From Comamonadaceae bacterium (GTDB lineage Bacteria > Pseudomonadota > Gammaproteobacteria > Burkholderiales > Burkholderiaceae_C), in assembly GCA_003599455.1 (NCBI GenBank), contig QZKF01000097.1:1-48158 (forward strand): a stretch of 48,158 bases of DNA, read 5' to 3'. The notes below the pieces were generated by a model. It worked only from the letters and a program-made list of their open reading frames with translations, did not search any database and was not told where the DNA came from. Below, piece by piece: positions 1 to 10,413 of this stretch. The first letter of the stretch is position 1, and every line of letters begins with the position of its first letter. The translations under genes and the position numbers were made by a program.

Positions 1-270
1 ATGAAGCGCGGCATGACATCCCGCTGGGGTGCGGTGGTGCTCGCGCTGCTGGCCTTCGTGCTGTCCATTCCCGCGCTGGCGCTCAGCGTCTACAGCATCG
101 ACAAGTTCCGCATGCCCTACAACGAAGAGGGCCGGTACTTCGATGGCCTGGTGGTGCATCACGCGGGCAGCGAGTATGTCCTGGGGCTTCTGGCATTGGG
201 GCTGTGGGCGCTGGCCGTGCTGGCGCTGGCGGGCGCGCACCGCATCCACCGGCGCGCGCCGCCGAAGTAG
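1..270 (+). CDS. Small two-helix membrane protein, unknown function
   Basis: This 89-residue protein begins with an ATG at the first base of the window, so a longer N-terminus cannot be excluded; a second ATG lies at codon 5. Two hydrophobic segments are visible, about residues 10-32 and 58-78, separated by a polar stretch rich in Tyr, Asp and His. The tail is short and basic (RIHRRAPPK). This suggests a small inner-membrane protein with both ends on the same side. I do not recognise a family. It ends 11 bases before a hairpin it shares with the convergent dnaJ gene. Confidence 0.6.
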   Translation: MKRGMTSRWGAVVLALLAFVLSIPALALSVYSIDKFRMPYNEEGRYFDGLVVHHAGSEYVLGLLALGLWALAVLALAGAHRIHRRAPPK

Positions 271-280
271 CAGACCCATG

Positions 281-309
281 AAAAAAGCGACGCCGCGGCG
301 TCGCTTTTT
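281..309. terminator. Bidirectional intrinsic terminator between the small membrane protein gene and dnaJ
   Basis: A perfect 18-base palindrome (GCGACGCCGCGGCGTCGC, 287-304) is flanked by A6 on the left and T5 on the right. It therefore forms a GC stem with a U tract on either strand. It lies between two convergent genes and ends the grpE-dnaK-dnaJ transcript as well as the gene at 1-270. Confidence 0.9.
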
Positions 310-326
310 CGTGGGCTCGCCCGGTC

Positions 327-1460
327 TCAGCTGAAGAACGACTTCGCCTTCTCGAACCAGCCCTTGTCGTTCGGGCTGTGCTTGTGGCCGCCCTTCTTGA
401 ACGACTCGTCCAGCTCCTTGAGCAGCTTGCGCTGGTGCTCGGTGAGCTTGATCGGGGTTTCCACCGCGACGTGGCAGTACAGGTCGCCGGGGTAGCTGCT
501 GCGCACGCCCTTCACGCCCTTGCCGCGCAGGCGGAAGGTCTTGCCGCTCTGGGTGCCCTCGGGCAGGTCGATGGTGGCCTTGCCCGCGAGCGTGGGCACG
601 TCGATCTCGCCGCCCAGGGCGGCCACCGTCATGCTCACCGGCACCTGGCAGTGCAGGTCGTCGCCCTCGCGCTCGAAGATGTCGTGCTTGCGCAGGCGCA
701 CCTCGATGTAGAGGTCGCCCGAGGGGCCGCCGTTCTGGCCGGGTTCGCCGTTGCCGGTGCTGCGGATGCGCTGGCCGTCGTCGATGCCCGAAGGGATCTT
801 GATCTCCAGCGTCTTCTGCTTCTTGATCTTGCCCTGGCCGTGGCAGGTGGTGCAGGGCTCGGGGATGATCTTGCCGGTGCCGTGGCACTGCGGGCAGGTC
901 TGCTGCACGCTGAAGAAACCCTGGCGCATCTGCACCGAGCCCTGGCCGTGGCAGGTGCTGCAGGTCTTCACGCTGGTGCCGGGCTTGGCGCCGGTGCCGC
1001 TGCAGGTCTCGCAGTCGTCCCACGAGGGAATGCGGATCTGCGTTTCCTTGCCGGCGGCGGCTTCTTCCAGCGAGATTTCCATCGCGTACGACAGGTCGGC
1101 GCCGCGGTAGACCTGACGGCCGCTGCGCTGGCCGCGCGCGCCACCGAAGATGTCGCCAAAGATGTCGCCGAAGGATTCCGAGAAGCCGCCAAAGCCTTCG
1201 CCGCCGCCTGGGCCGCCGCGCAGGTTCGGGTCCACGCCAGCGTGGCCGTACTGGTCGTACGCGGCCTTTTTCTGCGCGTCCGACAGCATCTCGTAGGCCT
1301 CCTTGGCCTCCTTGAATTTCTCTTCCGCGGCCTTGGCCGCATCACCCTGGTTGCGGTCGGGGTGGTGCTTCATCGCCAGCTTGCGATACGCCTTCTTGAT
1401 TTCTTCGTCTGACGCGTTCTTCGGCACGCCCAGCACTTCGTAAAAATCGCGTTTAGCCAT
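327..1460 (-). CDS. dnaJ: Chaperone protein DnaJ (Hsp40)
   Basis: DnaJ stimulates the DnaK ATPase and delivers unfolded clients to it in the cytoplasm. The 377-residue product has the full domain order of type I DnaJ: J domain with the HPD motif at residues 33-35, a Gly/Phe-rich linker at about 75-110, four zinc-finger repeats ([32 protein letters not shown]), and C-terminal substrate-binding domains. An in-frame start 12 bases upstream exists, but [11 protein letters not shown] at 1460 is the conserved N-terminus. It is the last gene of grpE-dnaK-dnaJ, separated from dnaK by 84 bases that contain a strong hairpin. Confidence 0.97.
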   Translation of the reverse strand: MAKRDFYEVLGVPKNASDEEIKKAYRKLAMKHHPDRNQGDAAKAAEEKFKEAKEAYEMLSDAQKKAAYDQYGHAGVDPNLRGGPGGGEGFGGFSESFGDIFGDIFGGARGQRSGRQVYRGADLSYAMEISLEEAAAGKETQIRIPSWDDCETCSGTGAKPGTSVKTCSTCHGQGSVQMRQGFFSVQQTCPQCHGTGKIIPEPCTTCHGQGKIKKQKTLEIKIPSGIDDGQRIRSTGNGEPGQNGGPSGDLYIEVRLRKHDIFEREGDDLHCQVPVSMTVAALGGEIDVPTLAGKATIDLPEGTQSGKTFRLRGKGVKGVRSSYPGDLYCHVAVETPIKLTEHQRKLLKELDESFKKGGHKHSPNDKGWFEKAKSFFS

Positions 1461-1489
1461 GGTCTCTTGCACTTCGTTGGGAACACAAA

Positions 1490-1517
1490 CGCCGCGTCAG
1501 GTTGCCCTGACGCGGCG
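1490..1517 (-). terminator. Hairpin between dnaK and dnaJ, possible attenuating terminator
   Basis: A perfect 12-bp stem (CGCCGCGTCAGG / CCTGACGCGGCG) with a 4-base loop lies in the dnaK-dnaJ gap. Read in the direction of transcription it is followed by GTTTGTGTTC, an imperfect U-rich tract. It could end part of the transcripts after dnaK, or stabilise the dnaK 3' end, so that DnaK is made in excess of DnaJ. No second promoter for dnaJ is evident. Confidence 0.65.
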
Positions 1518-1544
1518 GAGGAGGGGACAACCGCTTTGTGGCGA

Positions 1545-3485
<1,941 letters not shown>

Positions 3486-3524
3486 GTTGTGACTCCGTTT
3501 GGATAAATGAAAATGTGAAAAACG

Positions 3525-3562
3525 ATGTGGGGAAGGTGTGGATAACCAGTGGGTATTTCAAG
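3525..3562 (-). promoter_or_regulatory. Possible secondary heat-shock promoter upstream of dnaK
   Basis: CTTGAAA (complement of 3556-3562) is an exact sigma-32 -35 core, 71 bases upstream of the dnaK ATG. The best -10 match, CCCCACAT (3525-3532), is 23 bases away, longer than the usual 11-16. A weaker CCACACC-like -10 occurs at shorter spacing. This is a weak candidate; the main promoter is upstream of grpE. Confidence 0.3.
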
Positions 3563-3574
3563 ACCACCGCGGCA

Positions 3575-4141
3575 TCATTTGGGTGCCGCCACCGTGACCA
3601 GGGCCGGGCGCAGCACGCGGTCGGCGATCAGGTAGCCCTTCTGCAGCACGGCCACGATGGTGTTGGCCTCCTGTTCGGCGGGCACCATGCTGATGGCCTG
3701 GTGCTGGTGCGGGTCGAACTTCGCGGCGGGGGCCGGGTTGATCTCCAGCACCTTGTGGCGCTCCAGCGCGCTCTTGAGCTGCTTGAGCGTGGCTTCGGAG
3801 CCCTCGCGCAGCTGCTCGCGCGTGGCTTCCTGCAGGGACAGGCCGGCCTCCAGGCTGTCGGCCACGGCCAGCAGGCTGTCGGCAAAGCTCTCCACCGCGA
3901 ACTTGCGCGCCTTGCTCACCTCTTCCTCGGCGCGGCGGCGGGCGTTCTCGGCCTCGGCCTTGGCGCGCAGGAACTGGTCGGCCAGGTCGGCGTTCTGCGC
4001 CTTGACGGTGCTCAGCTCGAGATTCAGGGCAGCCAGGGCATCGGCCTCGTTGGCGGCCTCGGCGGCCATGATCTCCTCGGGGCTCATGGGCTCGTCCGTG
4101 GCGGGGCGGGTGGCGGGGTCGGTGTGGGGGTTCTGGCTCAT
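3575..4141 (-). CDS. grpE: Nucleotide exchange factor GrpE
   Basis: GrpE releases ADP from DnaK. The 188-residue product has the expected parts: an acidic, disordered N-terminus, a long Ala/Glu/Arg-rich coiled-coil helix (about 45-105), and the C-terminal beta domain with [10 protein letters not shown] and the signature [16 protein letters not shown]. The start at 4141 (MSQNPHTDP) is preferred over the much longer open frame upstream, which overlaps the divergent gene and has no GrpE character. It is the first gene of grpE-dnaK-dnaJ. No hrcA repressor gene or CIRCE element is seen, in keeping with sigma-32 control. Confidence 0.95.
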   Translation of the reverse strand: MSQNPHTDPATRPATDEPMSPEEIMAAEAANEADALAALNLELSTVKAQNADLADQFLRAKAEAENARRRAEEEVSKARKFAVESFADSLLAVADSLEAGLSLQEATREQLREGSEATLKQLKSALERHKVLEINPAPAAKFDPHQHQAISMVPAEQEANTIVAVLQKGYLIADRVLRPALVTVAAPK

Positions 4142-4190
4142 GGGTCTGTCAATGGCGTGAAATCGATGGCCAGGATGGCCGTGCGCGTTA

Positions 4191-4217
4191 CTTGGGGTCG
4201 GTCCGACGGGATTCAAG
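4191..4217 (-). promoter_or_regulatory. Sigma-32 (RpoH) heat-shock promoter of grpE-dnaK-dnaJ
   Basis: On the minus strand CTTGAAT (complement of 4211-4217) is followed, after exactly 13 bases, by CCCCAAG (complement of 4191-4197). Sigma-32 promoters have CTTGAAA, an 11-16 base spacer and CCCCATNT, so both elements match closely at good spacing. Transcription would begin about 40 bases upstream of the grpE ATG at 4141. Confidence 0.8.
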
Positions 4218-4280
4218 GGCGGAGGCGGCACAAGGGCCGGCGGCGGGTCACAATCGGCCCTTTTTCGCAGGAATGTGCCC

Positions 4281-5132
4281 ATGAAACTCGTCCGCCATGG
4301 CCCCGCGGGTGCCGAAAAGCCCGGTCTGATCGACGCCAGCGGCGCGCTGCGCGACCTTTCGGGCGTGGTGACCGACATCGGTCCGGCCACCCTGGGGCGA
4401 GATTCTATGTCGCGGCTGGCCCGGCTCGACGCCACCACCCTGCCGCGGGTGCCGCCCGGCACCCGGCTGGGCGCCTGCGTGGGCGGCGTGGGCAACGTGA
4501 TCGGCATCGGCCTGAACTACGCCGACCACGCGGCCGAGGCCGGCCTCAAGCCCCCGGGCCAGCCCATCGTGTTCAACAAGCACAACGGCGCGATCAGCGG
4601 CCCGAACGACGACGTGTGGCTGCCGCCCGGTGCGCAGAAGCTGGACTGGGAGGTCGAGCTGGGCATCGTGATCGGCGAGCGCGCCTTTCACGTGGGCGAG
4701 GCCGAGGCGCTGGACTGCGTGGCCGGCTACTGCCTGGTGAACGACGTGTCCGAGCGCGCTTACCAGATGGAGTACGAGGGCCAGTGGGTCAAGGGCAAGA
4801 GCTATCCCACGCACTGCCCGATCGGGCCCTGGCTGGTCACGCCCGACGAGCTGGGCGACCCGCAGGACGTGGATCTCTGGCTGGAGGTGAACGGCCAGCG
4901 CCGCCAGAGCGGCAGCACGCGCACCATGATCTTCGGCGTGAAGACCATCGTGAGCTACCTGAGCCGCTTCATGGTGCTGCTGCCGGGCGACGTGATCCCC
5001 ACCGGCACGCCCCCCGGCGTGGGCATGGGCCACAAGCCACCGCTCTACCTGAAGGCGGGCGACGTGATGCGCCTGGGCGGGCGCGGCCTGGGCGAACAGC
5101 GCCAGACCGTGGTGGCCAGCCCGGCGGGCTGA
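4281..5132 (+). CDS. Fumarylacetoacetate hydrolase (FAH) family protein
   Basis: The 283-residue product belongs to the FAH superfamily of Mg-dependent C-C hydrolases, decarboxylases and isomerases acting on 2-oxo acids. Family motifs are [25 protein letters not shown], the acidic metal-binding [24 protein letters not shown], and [10 protein letters not shown] near the end. The start at 4281 is chosen because AGGA (4269-4272) sits 8 bases upstream; a GTG at 4275 is too close to it. Relatives are annotated as ureidoglycolate lyase or 2,4-diketo-3-deoxy-L-rhamnonate hydrolase; the substrate cannot be decided here. It is divergent from grpE and convergent with the HxlR gene. Confidence 0.85.
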   Translation: MKLVRHGPAGAEKPGLIDASGALRDLSGVVTDIGPATLGRDSMSRLARLDATTLPRVPPGTRLGACVGGVGNVIGIGLNYADHAAEAGLKPPGQPIVFNKHNGAISGPNDDVWLPPGAQKLDWEVELGIVIGERAFHVGEAEALDCVAGYCLVNDVSERAYQMEYEGQWVKGKSYPTHCPIGPWLVTPDELGDPQDVDLWLEVNGQRRQSGSTRTMIFGVKTIVSYLSRFMVLLPGDVIPTGTPPGVGMGHKPPLYLKAGDVMRLGGRGLGEQRQTVVASPAG

Positions 5133-5141
5133 ACCCCGGGC

Positions 5142-5483
5142 TCAGGCGGCCGGGTGCTGCGGGTGCGCGGCGCTGGCCGCCACGCGCGCCTGCTGCTGCG
5201 ACCACTTGCCCGCGAACTGCTGCACCTCCACCAGGCGGCGCGCGAGGTCGGTGCCCTGGGCGGTGAGCCGGTAGCCGTGGCCGCTGTGGTCCACCAGCCG
5301 GGCCGCGCGCAGTTCCTTGATGCGGGTGTTCAGGGTGTTGGGGGTGACGCCGCCCACGCTGTCCTGCAGCAGGCGGAAGGTTTGAGGGTGGCCGTCGCTC
5401 AGGGCCCAGATCACGCGCATGGCGTAGCGCGACTCCAGCAGATCGAAGAGCTGGATCACGGCGGCGTTGTCCTTGGCACTCAT
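5142..5483 (-). CDS. HxlR-family winged-helix transcriptional regulator
   Basis: This 113-residue protein is a single HxlR-type winged-helix domain. It has the family pattern RYAMRVIWALSDG near residue 20, the recognition-helix region TPNTLNTRIKELRAARLVD, and the wing GHGYRLTAQGTDL. HxlR proteins are usually dimeric and respond to electrophiles, aldehydes or redox state. Unlike many members, this one has no cysteine. It is convergent with the FAH-family gene 9 bases away and is preceded, on its own strand, by a TATAGT -10-like hexamer (complement of 5525-5530). Its target is unknown. Confidence 0.85.
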   Translation of the reverse strand: MSAKDNAAVIQLFDLLESRYAMRVIWALSDGHPQTFRLLQDSVGGVTPNTLNTRIKELRAARLVDHSGHGYRLTAQGTDLARRLVEVQQFAGKWSQQQARVAASAAHPQHPAA

Positions 5484-5609
5484 GCGATGTCTCCTGGAGC
5501 GGCCCGCTCGGGGCGGGCATTTCCACTATAGGCAGGAAACGGGTGCGCTACCAGTTTGCTAGCTGCGTGCACTGCAGCAATGTGGCGCAAAGGCCAATCC
5601 TCCGGATTT

Positions 5610-5625
5610 ACCCGGATTGCCGGGT
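5610..5625 (-). terminator. Weak hairpin after the MarR gene
   Basis: Downstream of the MarR stop, ACCCGG-CAAT-CCGGGT forms a perfect 6-bp stem with a 4-base loop, followed on the minus strand by AAATCC rather than a U tract. It is the only candidate end signal for the long minus-strand run that stops at 5639; Rho-dependent termination is equally possible. Confidence 0.3.
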
Positions 5626-5638
5626 GGCTCCGGCGGTC

Positions 5639-6175
5639 CTAGCTGCGGTAGACCTTGCGCAGCAGCGTGATCAGGGTCTGCAGTTCCTCGGGCGAGATCC
5701 GGTCGGTCACGCTGTGCTCCAGCGTGGTGGCCGTGGCCTGGGCTTCGTCATGCAGGCGCCGGCCGGCTGCGGTCAGGTGCAGGCCCTGGGCGCGGCGGTC
5801 GGTGGGGTGGGGCTTGCGCGCGATCAGGCCGCGCTTGTGCAGGCTCTTGACCATGCCCACCAGGTTGGGTGGCAGGATGTCGAGCGCGGCGCAGATCTGG
5901 CGCGAGGTCACGCCCGGGTTGTGCGCCACCACCGAGAGCACCGAAAAGTCCACCGGCCGCAGGCCGTAGGGTTCCATGCGGCGCAGGAACACGGCGATCA
6001 CCGCGAGCGCGGCGCGGCGCGCGTTGTAGCCGAGCAGGGTTTCGAGGTAGGAGGTGTCGATCTCGGTGGCGGGGCTCGCCGCGTTGTCCAGCGTCGCGGC
6101 GACCGGCAGGGCCGCGGCGGTTTTGCTGGTCGCCCGGGGGCGGCGCAGGGCGTTGGCGGTGGAGGTTTCGGGCAT
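5639..6175 (-). CDS. MarR-family regulator, candidate hydroxycinnamoyl-CoA-responsive repressor
   Basis: This 178-residue MarR protein has a 40-residue Ala/Thr-rich N-terminal extension, then a dimerisation helix and a winged helix. Typical segments are DFSVLSVVAHNPGVTSRQIC, LDILPPNLVGMVKSLHKRG and the wing DRRAQGLHLTAAG. The start at 6175 (MPETSTANAL) is preferred over the longer frame, which overlaps the acyl-CoA dehydrogenase. It is the last gene of the hydroxycinnamate run. MarR proteins CouR (Rhodopseudomonas) and HcaR (Acinetobacter) control such genes through CoA-thioester effectors, so I infer it binds the palindrome at 19747-19765; this is not shown. Confidence 0.85.
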   Translation of the reverse strand: MPETSTANALRRPRATSKTAAALPVAATLDNAASPATEIDTSYLETLLGYNARRAALAVIAVFLRRMEPYGLRPVDFSVLSVVAHNPGVTSRQICAALDILPPNLVGMVKSLHKRGLIARKPHPTDRRAQGLHLTAAGRRLHDEAQATATTLEHSVTDRISPEELQTLITLLRKVYRS

Positions 6176-6186
6176 GGTGGCGCAGC

Positions 6187-7884
6187 TTAGCGTGGCGTTG
6201 CCGCCAGGGTGTTGTGCATCAGGGACATGCGCATCTCGAACTCGGGCCAGACCCAGCGCCAGAACGCCGCCTGCGCGCCGGCATCGCCGCCGGGGGTGTC
6301 GGCGATGCGCGACCAGGCCCAGGCCATCAGCAGCAGCGCGAAGGCGCGCAGGAAGTCGTCGGCCAGCCAGAAGGGCCGGTCGGCCGGGGCATCGCCGCCG
6401 GTGGCGCCCGGCAGCAGCGCTTCGCGCACGAAGCGGTCGAAGCGCGCCAGTGCCTCGCGGGCCCGCGGGTCGCTCGCGTCGTGGGCGAGTTCGGCCAGCA
6501 GCGCCAGCACGCTGGCCGCGCCGTCGGGCAGGGTCTTGCGCACCAGCAGGTCGATCGCCTGGATCTCGTTGGTGCCCTCGTAGATCATGGCCACGCGCGC
6601 GTCGCGCACGTGTTGCTCGATGCCCCACTCGCGCACGTAGCCGTGGCCGCCGAACACCTGCAGGCAGGCGCTGGCGCCGCTGAAGGCCTGTTCGGTCCAG
6701 GCCGACTTGAGCACCGGCGTGACCAGGCTGCACCAGCGCGCCGCGGCCTCGCGCCGCGCGGCGTCGGGGTGGTGTTTCTGGGTGTCGAGTTCGAGCGCGG
6801 TGCGGTAGGCGATCACACGCCCGGCGTCGATCCAGGCGCGCTGGGTGTCGAGGATGCGCTGGATCGCCGGGTGCAGGGCGATGAAGTCCGCCTCGCCGGC
6901 CCGGCTGCCGCTGCCGGGCGCGCGCATCTGGCGGCGTTCCTGCGCGTAGGCATGGGCCTTCTGCCAGGCGGCGTCGAGCAGGCCCACGCCCTGCAGGCCC
7001 ACCAGCAGGCGCGCGGCGTTCATCATCACGAACATGGCGTTGAGGCCCTTGCCGGGTTCGCCCACGATCCAGGCGGCGGCGTCGTCGAAGCGCATCACGC
7101 AGGTGGGGCTGGCGTGGATGCCCATCTTCTCTTCGATGCGTTCGCAGTGAACAGAGCTCCGCGAGCCGTCTTCGTACAACTTGGGGACCACAAAGAGAGA
7201 CAGGCCTTTGGGACCGGGCGGCGCATCGGGCAGGCGCGCGAGCACCAGGTGCACGATGTTGTCGCTCAGGTCGTGCTCGCCGCCGGAGATGAAGATCTTG
7301 GTGCCGCTGAGGGCGAAGCGGCCGTCGGCCAGCGGCACGGCTTTCGTGCGCGCCAGGCCCAGGTCGCTGCCCGCGTGCGGCTCGGTCAGGCACATGGTGG
7401 CGAGCCACTCGCCGGTGGCCAGCTTCTCCAGGTAGCGCGCCTTGAGCGCGTCGCTGCCATGGTGGCGGATGCATTCGTAGGCGCCGTGCAGCAGGCCGGG
7501 CGCCATGGTCCAGCCGTGGTTGGCGGCGTTGAGCTGCTCGTGCAGCACCGCTTCCACCACGGTGGGCAGGCCCTGGCCACCGTCTTCGGTGGCGCAGGCC
7601 AGCGAGGGCCAGCCGGCCTGCCAGAAGGCCTGGTAGGCGTCGCGAAAACCGGGCGGCATGGTGACGGCGCCGTCTTTCCACTGCGCGCCCACCTCGTCGC
7701 CCTCGCGGTTGATCGGGGCGATCACCTCGCCGACGAACTTGCCGGCTTCCTCGATCACCTGGGTGAGCAGGGCGGTGTCGGCGTGCTCGGCCAGCGCCGG
7801 CAGTTCGGCGATGCGCTCGTGCGCGCGCAGCACCTCGAACAGCACGAAGGCGTGCGCGGCGGCGCGGGGTTGGTAGGCGTTCAT
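6187..7884 (-). CDS. Acyl-CoA dehydrogenase, candidate dihydrohydroxycinnamoyl-CoA dehydrogenase
   Basis: The 565-residue flavoprotein is of the larger class with a C-terminal extension. Seen in order: LTEPHAGSDLGLA (FAD/substrate contacts, about residue 150), GTKIFISGGEHDL, and MIYEGTNEIQAIDLLVRK, whose Glu is the usual catalytic base. The start MNAYQPRAAAH at 7884 is used; the open frame continues upstream into the tannase gene. The Acinetobacter hca cluster also pairs an acyl-CoA dehydrogenase (HcaD) with ligase, esterase and MarR genes for saturated phenylpropanoids. By analogy it may oxidise dihydroferuloyl-CoA-type substrates to the enoyl-CoA. Only 11 bases separate it from the MarR gene. 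Confidence 0.85.
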   Translation of the reverse strand: MNAYQPRAAAHAFVLFEVLRAHERIAELPALAEHADTALLTQVIEEAGKFVGEVIAPINREGDEVGAQWKDGAVTMPPGFRDAYQAFWQAGWPSLACATEDGGQGLPTVVEAVLHEQLNAANHGWTMAPGLLHGAYECIRHHGSDALKARYLEKLATGEWLATMCLTEPHAGSDLGLARTKAVPLADGRFALSGTKIFISGGEHDLSDNIVHLVLARLPDAPPGPKGLSLFVVPKLYEDGSRSSVHCERIEEKMGIHASPTCVMRFDDAAAWIVGEPGKGLNAMFVMMNAARLLVGLQGVGLLDAAWQKAHAYAQERRQMRAPGSGSRAGEADFIALHPAIQRILDTQRAWIDAGRVIAYRTALELDTQKHHPDAARREAAARWCSLVTPVLKSAWTEQAFSGASACLQVFGGHGYVREWGIEQHVRDARVAMIYEGTNEIQAIDLLVRKTLPDGAASVLALLAELAHDASDPRAREALARFDRFVREALLPGATGGDAPADRPFWLADDFLRAFALLLMAWAWSRIADTPGGDAGAQAAFWRWVWPEFEMRMSLMHNTLAATPR

Positions 7885-7897
7885 GGCGGTCGTTGTG

Positions 7898-9643
7898 TCA
7901 GCGGCAGGCGAAGCTGGACGCGGCTTCCACCGGGCCCGTGCCGGTGTACCGCGCCACCGTGGGGTAGGCACAGAGCGGGCGGGTGCGCTGGGGCGACCAG
8001 TCGGCGGGCAGCTCGGGGTTGACGCCACCGGCGTTGCCCGTGCCGCGCGCGCTGGCCGTGACGGCCTGCGGCGCCACGCCCTGTTCCACCCACTTCACCA
8101 GCGGGCCGAGCAGGTCGAACTGGTCGGTGGCCGGGCCGCCGCTGCAGTGGTTCATGCCGGGCACCGGGAAGTAGCGCACGAAGTCGGCCGCTGTGCCACC
8201 CTGCGAGCGGTTCACGCGTTCGACCCACTGGCGCGTGTCCTCGGCGGAGAAGATCGCATCGCTCACGCCGTGGTACAGCACCAGCTTCGCGCCGCGTGCG
8301 CGCAGCGGCAGCAGGTTGTCGGGCTTCTCGTGGCCGGGCGGGCCCATGAGCGCCAGACCCGACTCACGGTACGTGTCGCTGGTGGCGGAGACCGCCGCGA
8401 GCAGGTTGTCGATGCTGGCGCTGGCGAAGTTGACCGGTGCGGCCGGCGGCGCGGTGAACACCGTGCCCACCGAGAGCGGGTCCAGTGCCACGGCGTTGAC
8501 GAATTTCCAGGTGGCCCAGTTGTTGCCGGCGATGCCCGCGTCGTGCGGGAAGGCGCTGTAGATGGCCTGGCCGCTGGCGGCCTTGCCGCCGGCCTGCACC
8601 TGGGCCAGCGTGTCCTTCTGCGCCGGCGTGAGGCAGCTGCCGTCGCGCGCGCCGCTGCAGGCGGGCACGTCGCGCGCCACGCTGAACGCGGCCTGGCAGG
8701 CCTGCGTGGCCTGCACCAGGCCGTCCTTCAGGCCGTCGAGCGCGTCGCAGCGGTTGAGGATGGCGCGCGCCACGGTCTGGCGTTCGGCGGCGCTGAGCGC
8801 GCTGCCCAGGTCGGGGATGCTCGCGGTGGGGTTGAGCGGGTGCTTCACCGTGGCGCCCGGCGTGGCCAGCGGCGCCCAGCGCTGCGCGCCCCAGAGCTGC
8901 GCCAGCGCCGCGTTGGGCAGGCGGTAGCCGGGCGCGCCGATCAGGTAACCGTCGTACTGATTGCCCAGGCGCGAGGCCGCCACCAGCGCGTGGCGCCCGC
9001 CGTTGGAGCAGCCGCCGATGTAGGAGCGGTCCGGGCCCTTGCCGTAGGCCGAGGCGATCAGCGCCTTGGCCATGGGCGTGAGCTTGGCCACGGCCTGGTG
9101 GCCGTAGTCCAGCCGCGCCTGCGGCTCCAGGCCGAAGTAGGGCGTCTGCGCGCCGGTGTGGCCGGCGTCGGAGCTGATCACGGCAAAGCCCTGCACCAGC
9201 GCGCCGGTGAGCGGGCCGCCGCCGAGCGCGCCCTCGGCCGGGCGCACGGCGCCGTCGAGCCCGCCGTTGCCCTGGTAATAGAAACGGCCGTTCCAGGCCT
9301 GCGGCAGGCGCATCTCGAAACCGATGGCGTAGTCGCGGCCGTCGCTGCCCTTGCGCTTGTGCATCTGGCCCTTGACCAGGCAGTGCGCCGCCACCGGCTG
9401 ACCCGCCAGCATGAGTGCGCCCGCGGCCACGGGGGCCGCGGAGTCGATGGTGGTCTGCTCGAAGCGGAACTGGCTGGCCAGCGTGTCGCACTGGCGCAGG
9501 CTGGCGCCCACGGCGGGCGTGAGCGCGGCGGCTGGGGGTGCGGCCGGCGGTGTGCTGCCGCAGGCCGCCATGAGCAGACCCAGGCCGAGCGGCAGGGCCA
9601 GGCGGGCGCTGGTGCGGTGGTCGCGACGCTGTGCGTTCTTCAT
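7898..9643 (-). CDS. Tannase/feruloyl esterase family lipoprotein
   Basis: The 581-residue protein is a secreted alpha/beta-hydrolase that should cleave esters of aromatic acids such as feruloyl or chlorogenoyl esters. The N-terminus is a lipoprotein signal with lipobox LMAAC, lipidated Cys at residue 28. The catalytic nucleophile lies in GGCSNGGR (Cys212-Ser213), the acid in HGVSDAIF and the base in PGMNHCSGG. This is the CS-D-HC arrangement of tannases, where the two Cys form a disulfide beside the active site. CDALDGLKDGL resembles the calcium-binding lid segment. GAGGAG precedes the ATG at 9643. Within the operon it would free hydroxycinnamates outside the cytoplasm for the Liv-type importer. 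Confidence 0.88.
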   Translation of the reverse strand: MKNAQRRDHRTSARLALPLGLGLLMAACGSTPPAAPPAAALTPAVGASLRQCDTLASQFRFEQTTIDSAAPVAAGALMLAGQPVAAHCLVKGQMHKRKGSDGRDYAIGFEMRLPQAWNGRFYYQGNGGLDGAVRPAEGALGGGPLTGALVQGFAVISSDAGHTGAQTPYFGLEPQARLDYGHQAVAKLTPMAKALIASAYGKGPDRSYIGGCSNGGRHALVAASRLGNQYDGYLIGAPGYRLPNAALAQLWGAQRWAPLATPGATVKHPLNPTASIPDLGSALSAAERQTVARAILNRCDALDGLKDGLVQATQACQAAFSVARDVPACSGARDGSCLTPAQKDTLAQVQAGGKAASGQAIYSAFPHDAGIAGNNWATWKFVNAVALDPLSVGTVFTAPPAAPVNFASASIDNLLAAVSATSDTYRESGLALMGPPGHEKPDNLLPLRARGAKLVLYHGVSDAIFSAEDTRQWVERVNRSQGGTAADFVRYFPVPGMNHCSGGPATDQFDLLGPLVKWVEQGVAPQAVTASARGTGNAGGVNPELPADWSPQRTRPLCAYPTVARYTGTGPVEAASSFACR

Positions 9644-9668
9644 GCGGGTCTCCTCGGGGGTGGTCGGG

Positions 9669-10403
9669 TCAGGCGGCCTGCCGGGCGGTGCCGAGGTAGG
9701 TCTCGATCACGCGCGGGTCGCTGGCGAGCTCGCTGGCCGGCCCTTGCGCGCTGAGTTCGCCCATCTCGAGCACGTAACCGTGGTCGGCCACCTGCAGCGC
9801 GGCGCGCGCGTTCTGCTCCACCAGCACGATGGTCACGCCGGTCTGGCGCAGGCGTTCGATGATGGCGAAGATCTCGCGCACGATCAGCGGCGCCAGACCC
9901 AGGCTGGGCTCGTCGAGCATCAGCAGGTCGGGTGCCGACATGAGCGCGCGGCCCACCGCCAGCATCTGGCGCTCGCCGCCCGAGAGCGTGCCGGCCAGTT
10001 GGGTGCGGCGTTCCTTCAGGCGCGGAAAGATGCCGTAGACCTCGTCGATCCGGCTGCGCCAGCGCGCGTTGCCCTGGCGCATCTGGCGAAAGCCGCCGAG
10101 CAGCAGGTTGTCTTCCACCGGCATGGTGCCGAACAGCTCGCGCTTTTCCGGCACCAGCGCCATGCCGTGCATCACGCGCTCTTCCAGCGTGAGCGTGGTG
10201 ATGTCCTGGCCGCGGAACTCGATCGTGCCCTGGCCGGGCAGGATGCCCATGAGCGTGTTGAGCAGGGTGGACTTGCCCGCGCCGTTGGGGCCGATCACGG
10301 TGATCACGCCGCCGGGCTGGGCCTCGATGTCGATGCCGTGCAGCACCTCGGCGCGGCCGTAGCCCGCGCGCAGGCCCCTGACTTGAAGGATGGGTGTGCT
10401 CAT
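9669..10403 (-). CDS. livF: Branched-chain amino acid-type ABC transporter ATP-binding protein (LivF family)
   Basis: This 244-residue ATPase has Walker [10 protein letters not shown], the LivF-type Q-loop region, signature [16 protein letters not shown] and Walker [14 protein letters not shown]. The C-terminus ([13 protein letters not shown]) is typical of LivF. It pairs with the ATPase half of the fused protein encoded just upstream; the genes are 10 bases apart. The start at 10403 follows GAGGAGCACGAC. The gene lies between catabolic genes for hydroxycinnamates, so an aromatic acid is a more likely substrate than an amino acid, as with the R. palustris Cou importer. The substrate is inference. 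Confidence 0.92.
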   Translation of the reverse strand: MSTPILQVRGLRAGYGRAEVLHGIDIEAQPGGVITVIGPNGAGKSTLLNTLMGILPGQGTIEFRGQDITTLTLEERVMHGMALVPEKRELFGTMPVEDNLLLGGFRQMRQGNARWRSRIDEVYGIFPRLKERRTQLAGTLSGGERQMLAVGRALMSAPDLLMLDEPSLGLAPLIVREIFAIIERLRQTGVTIVLVEQNARAALQVADHGYVLEMGELSAQGPASELASDPRVIETYLGTARQAA

Positions 10404-10413
10404 GTCGTGCTCC

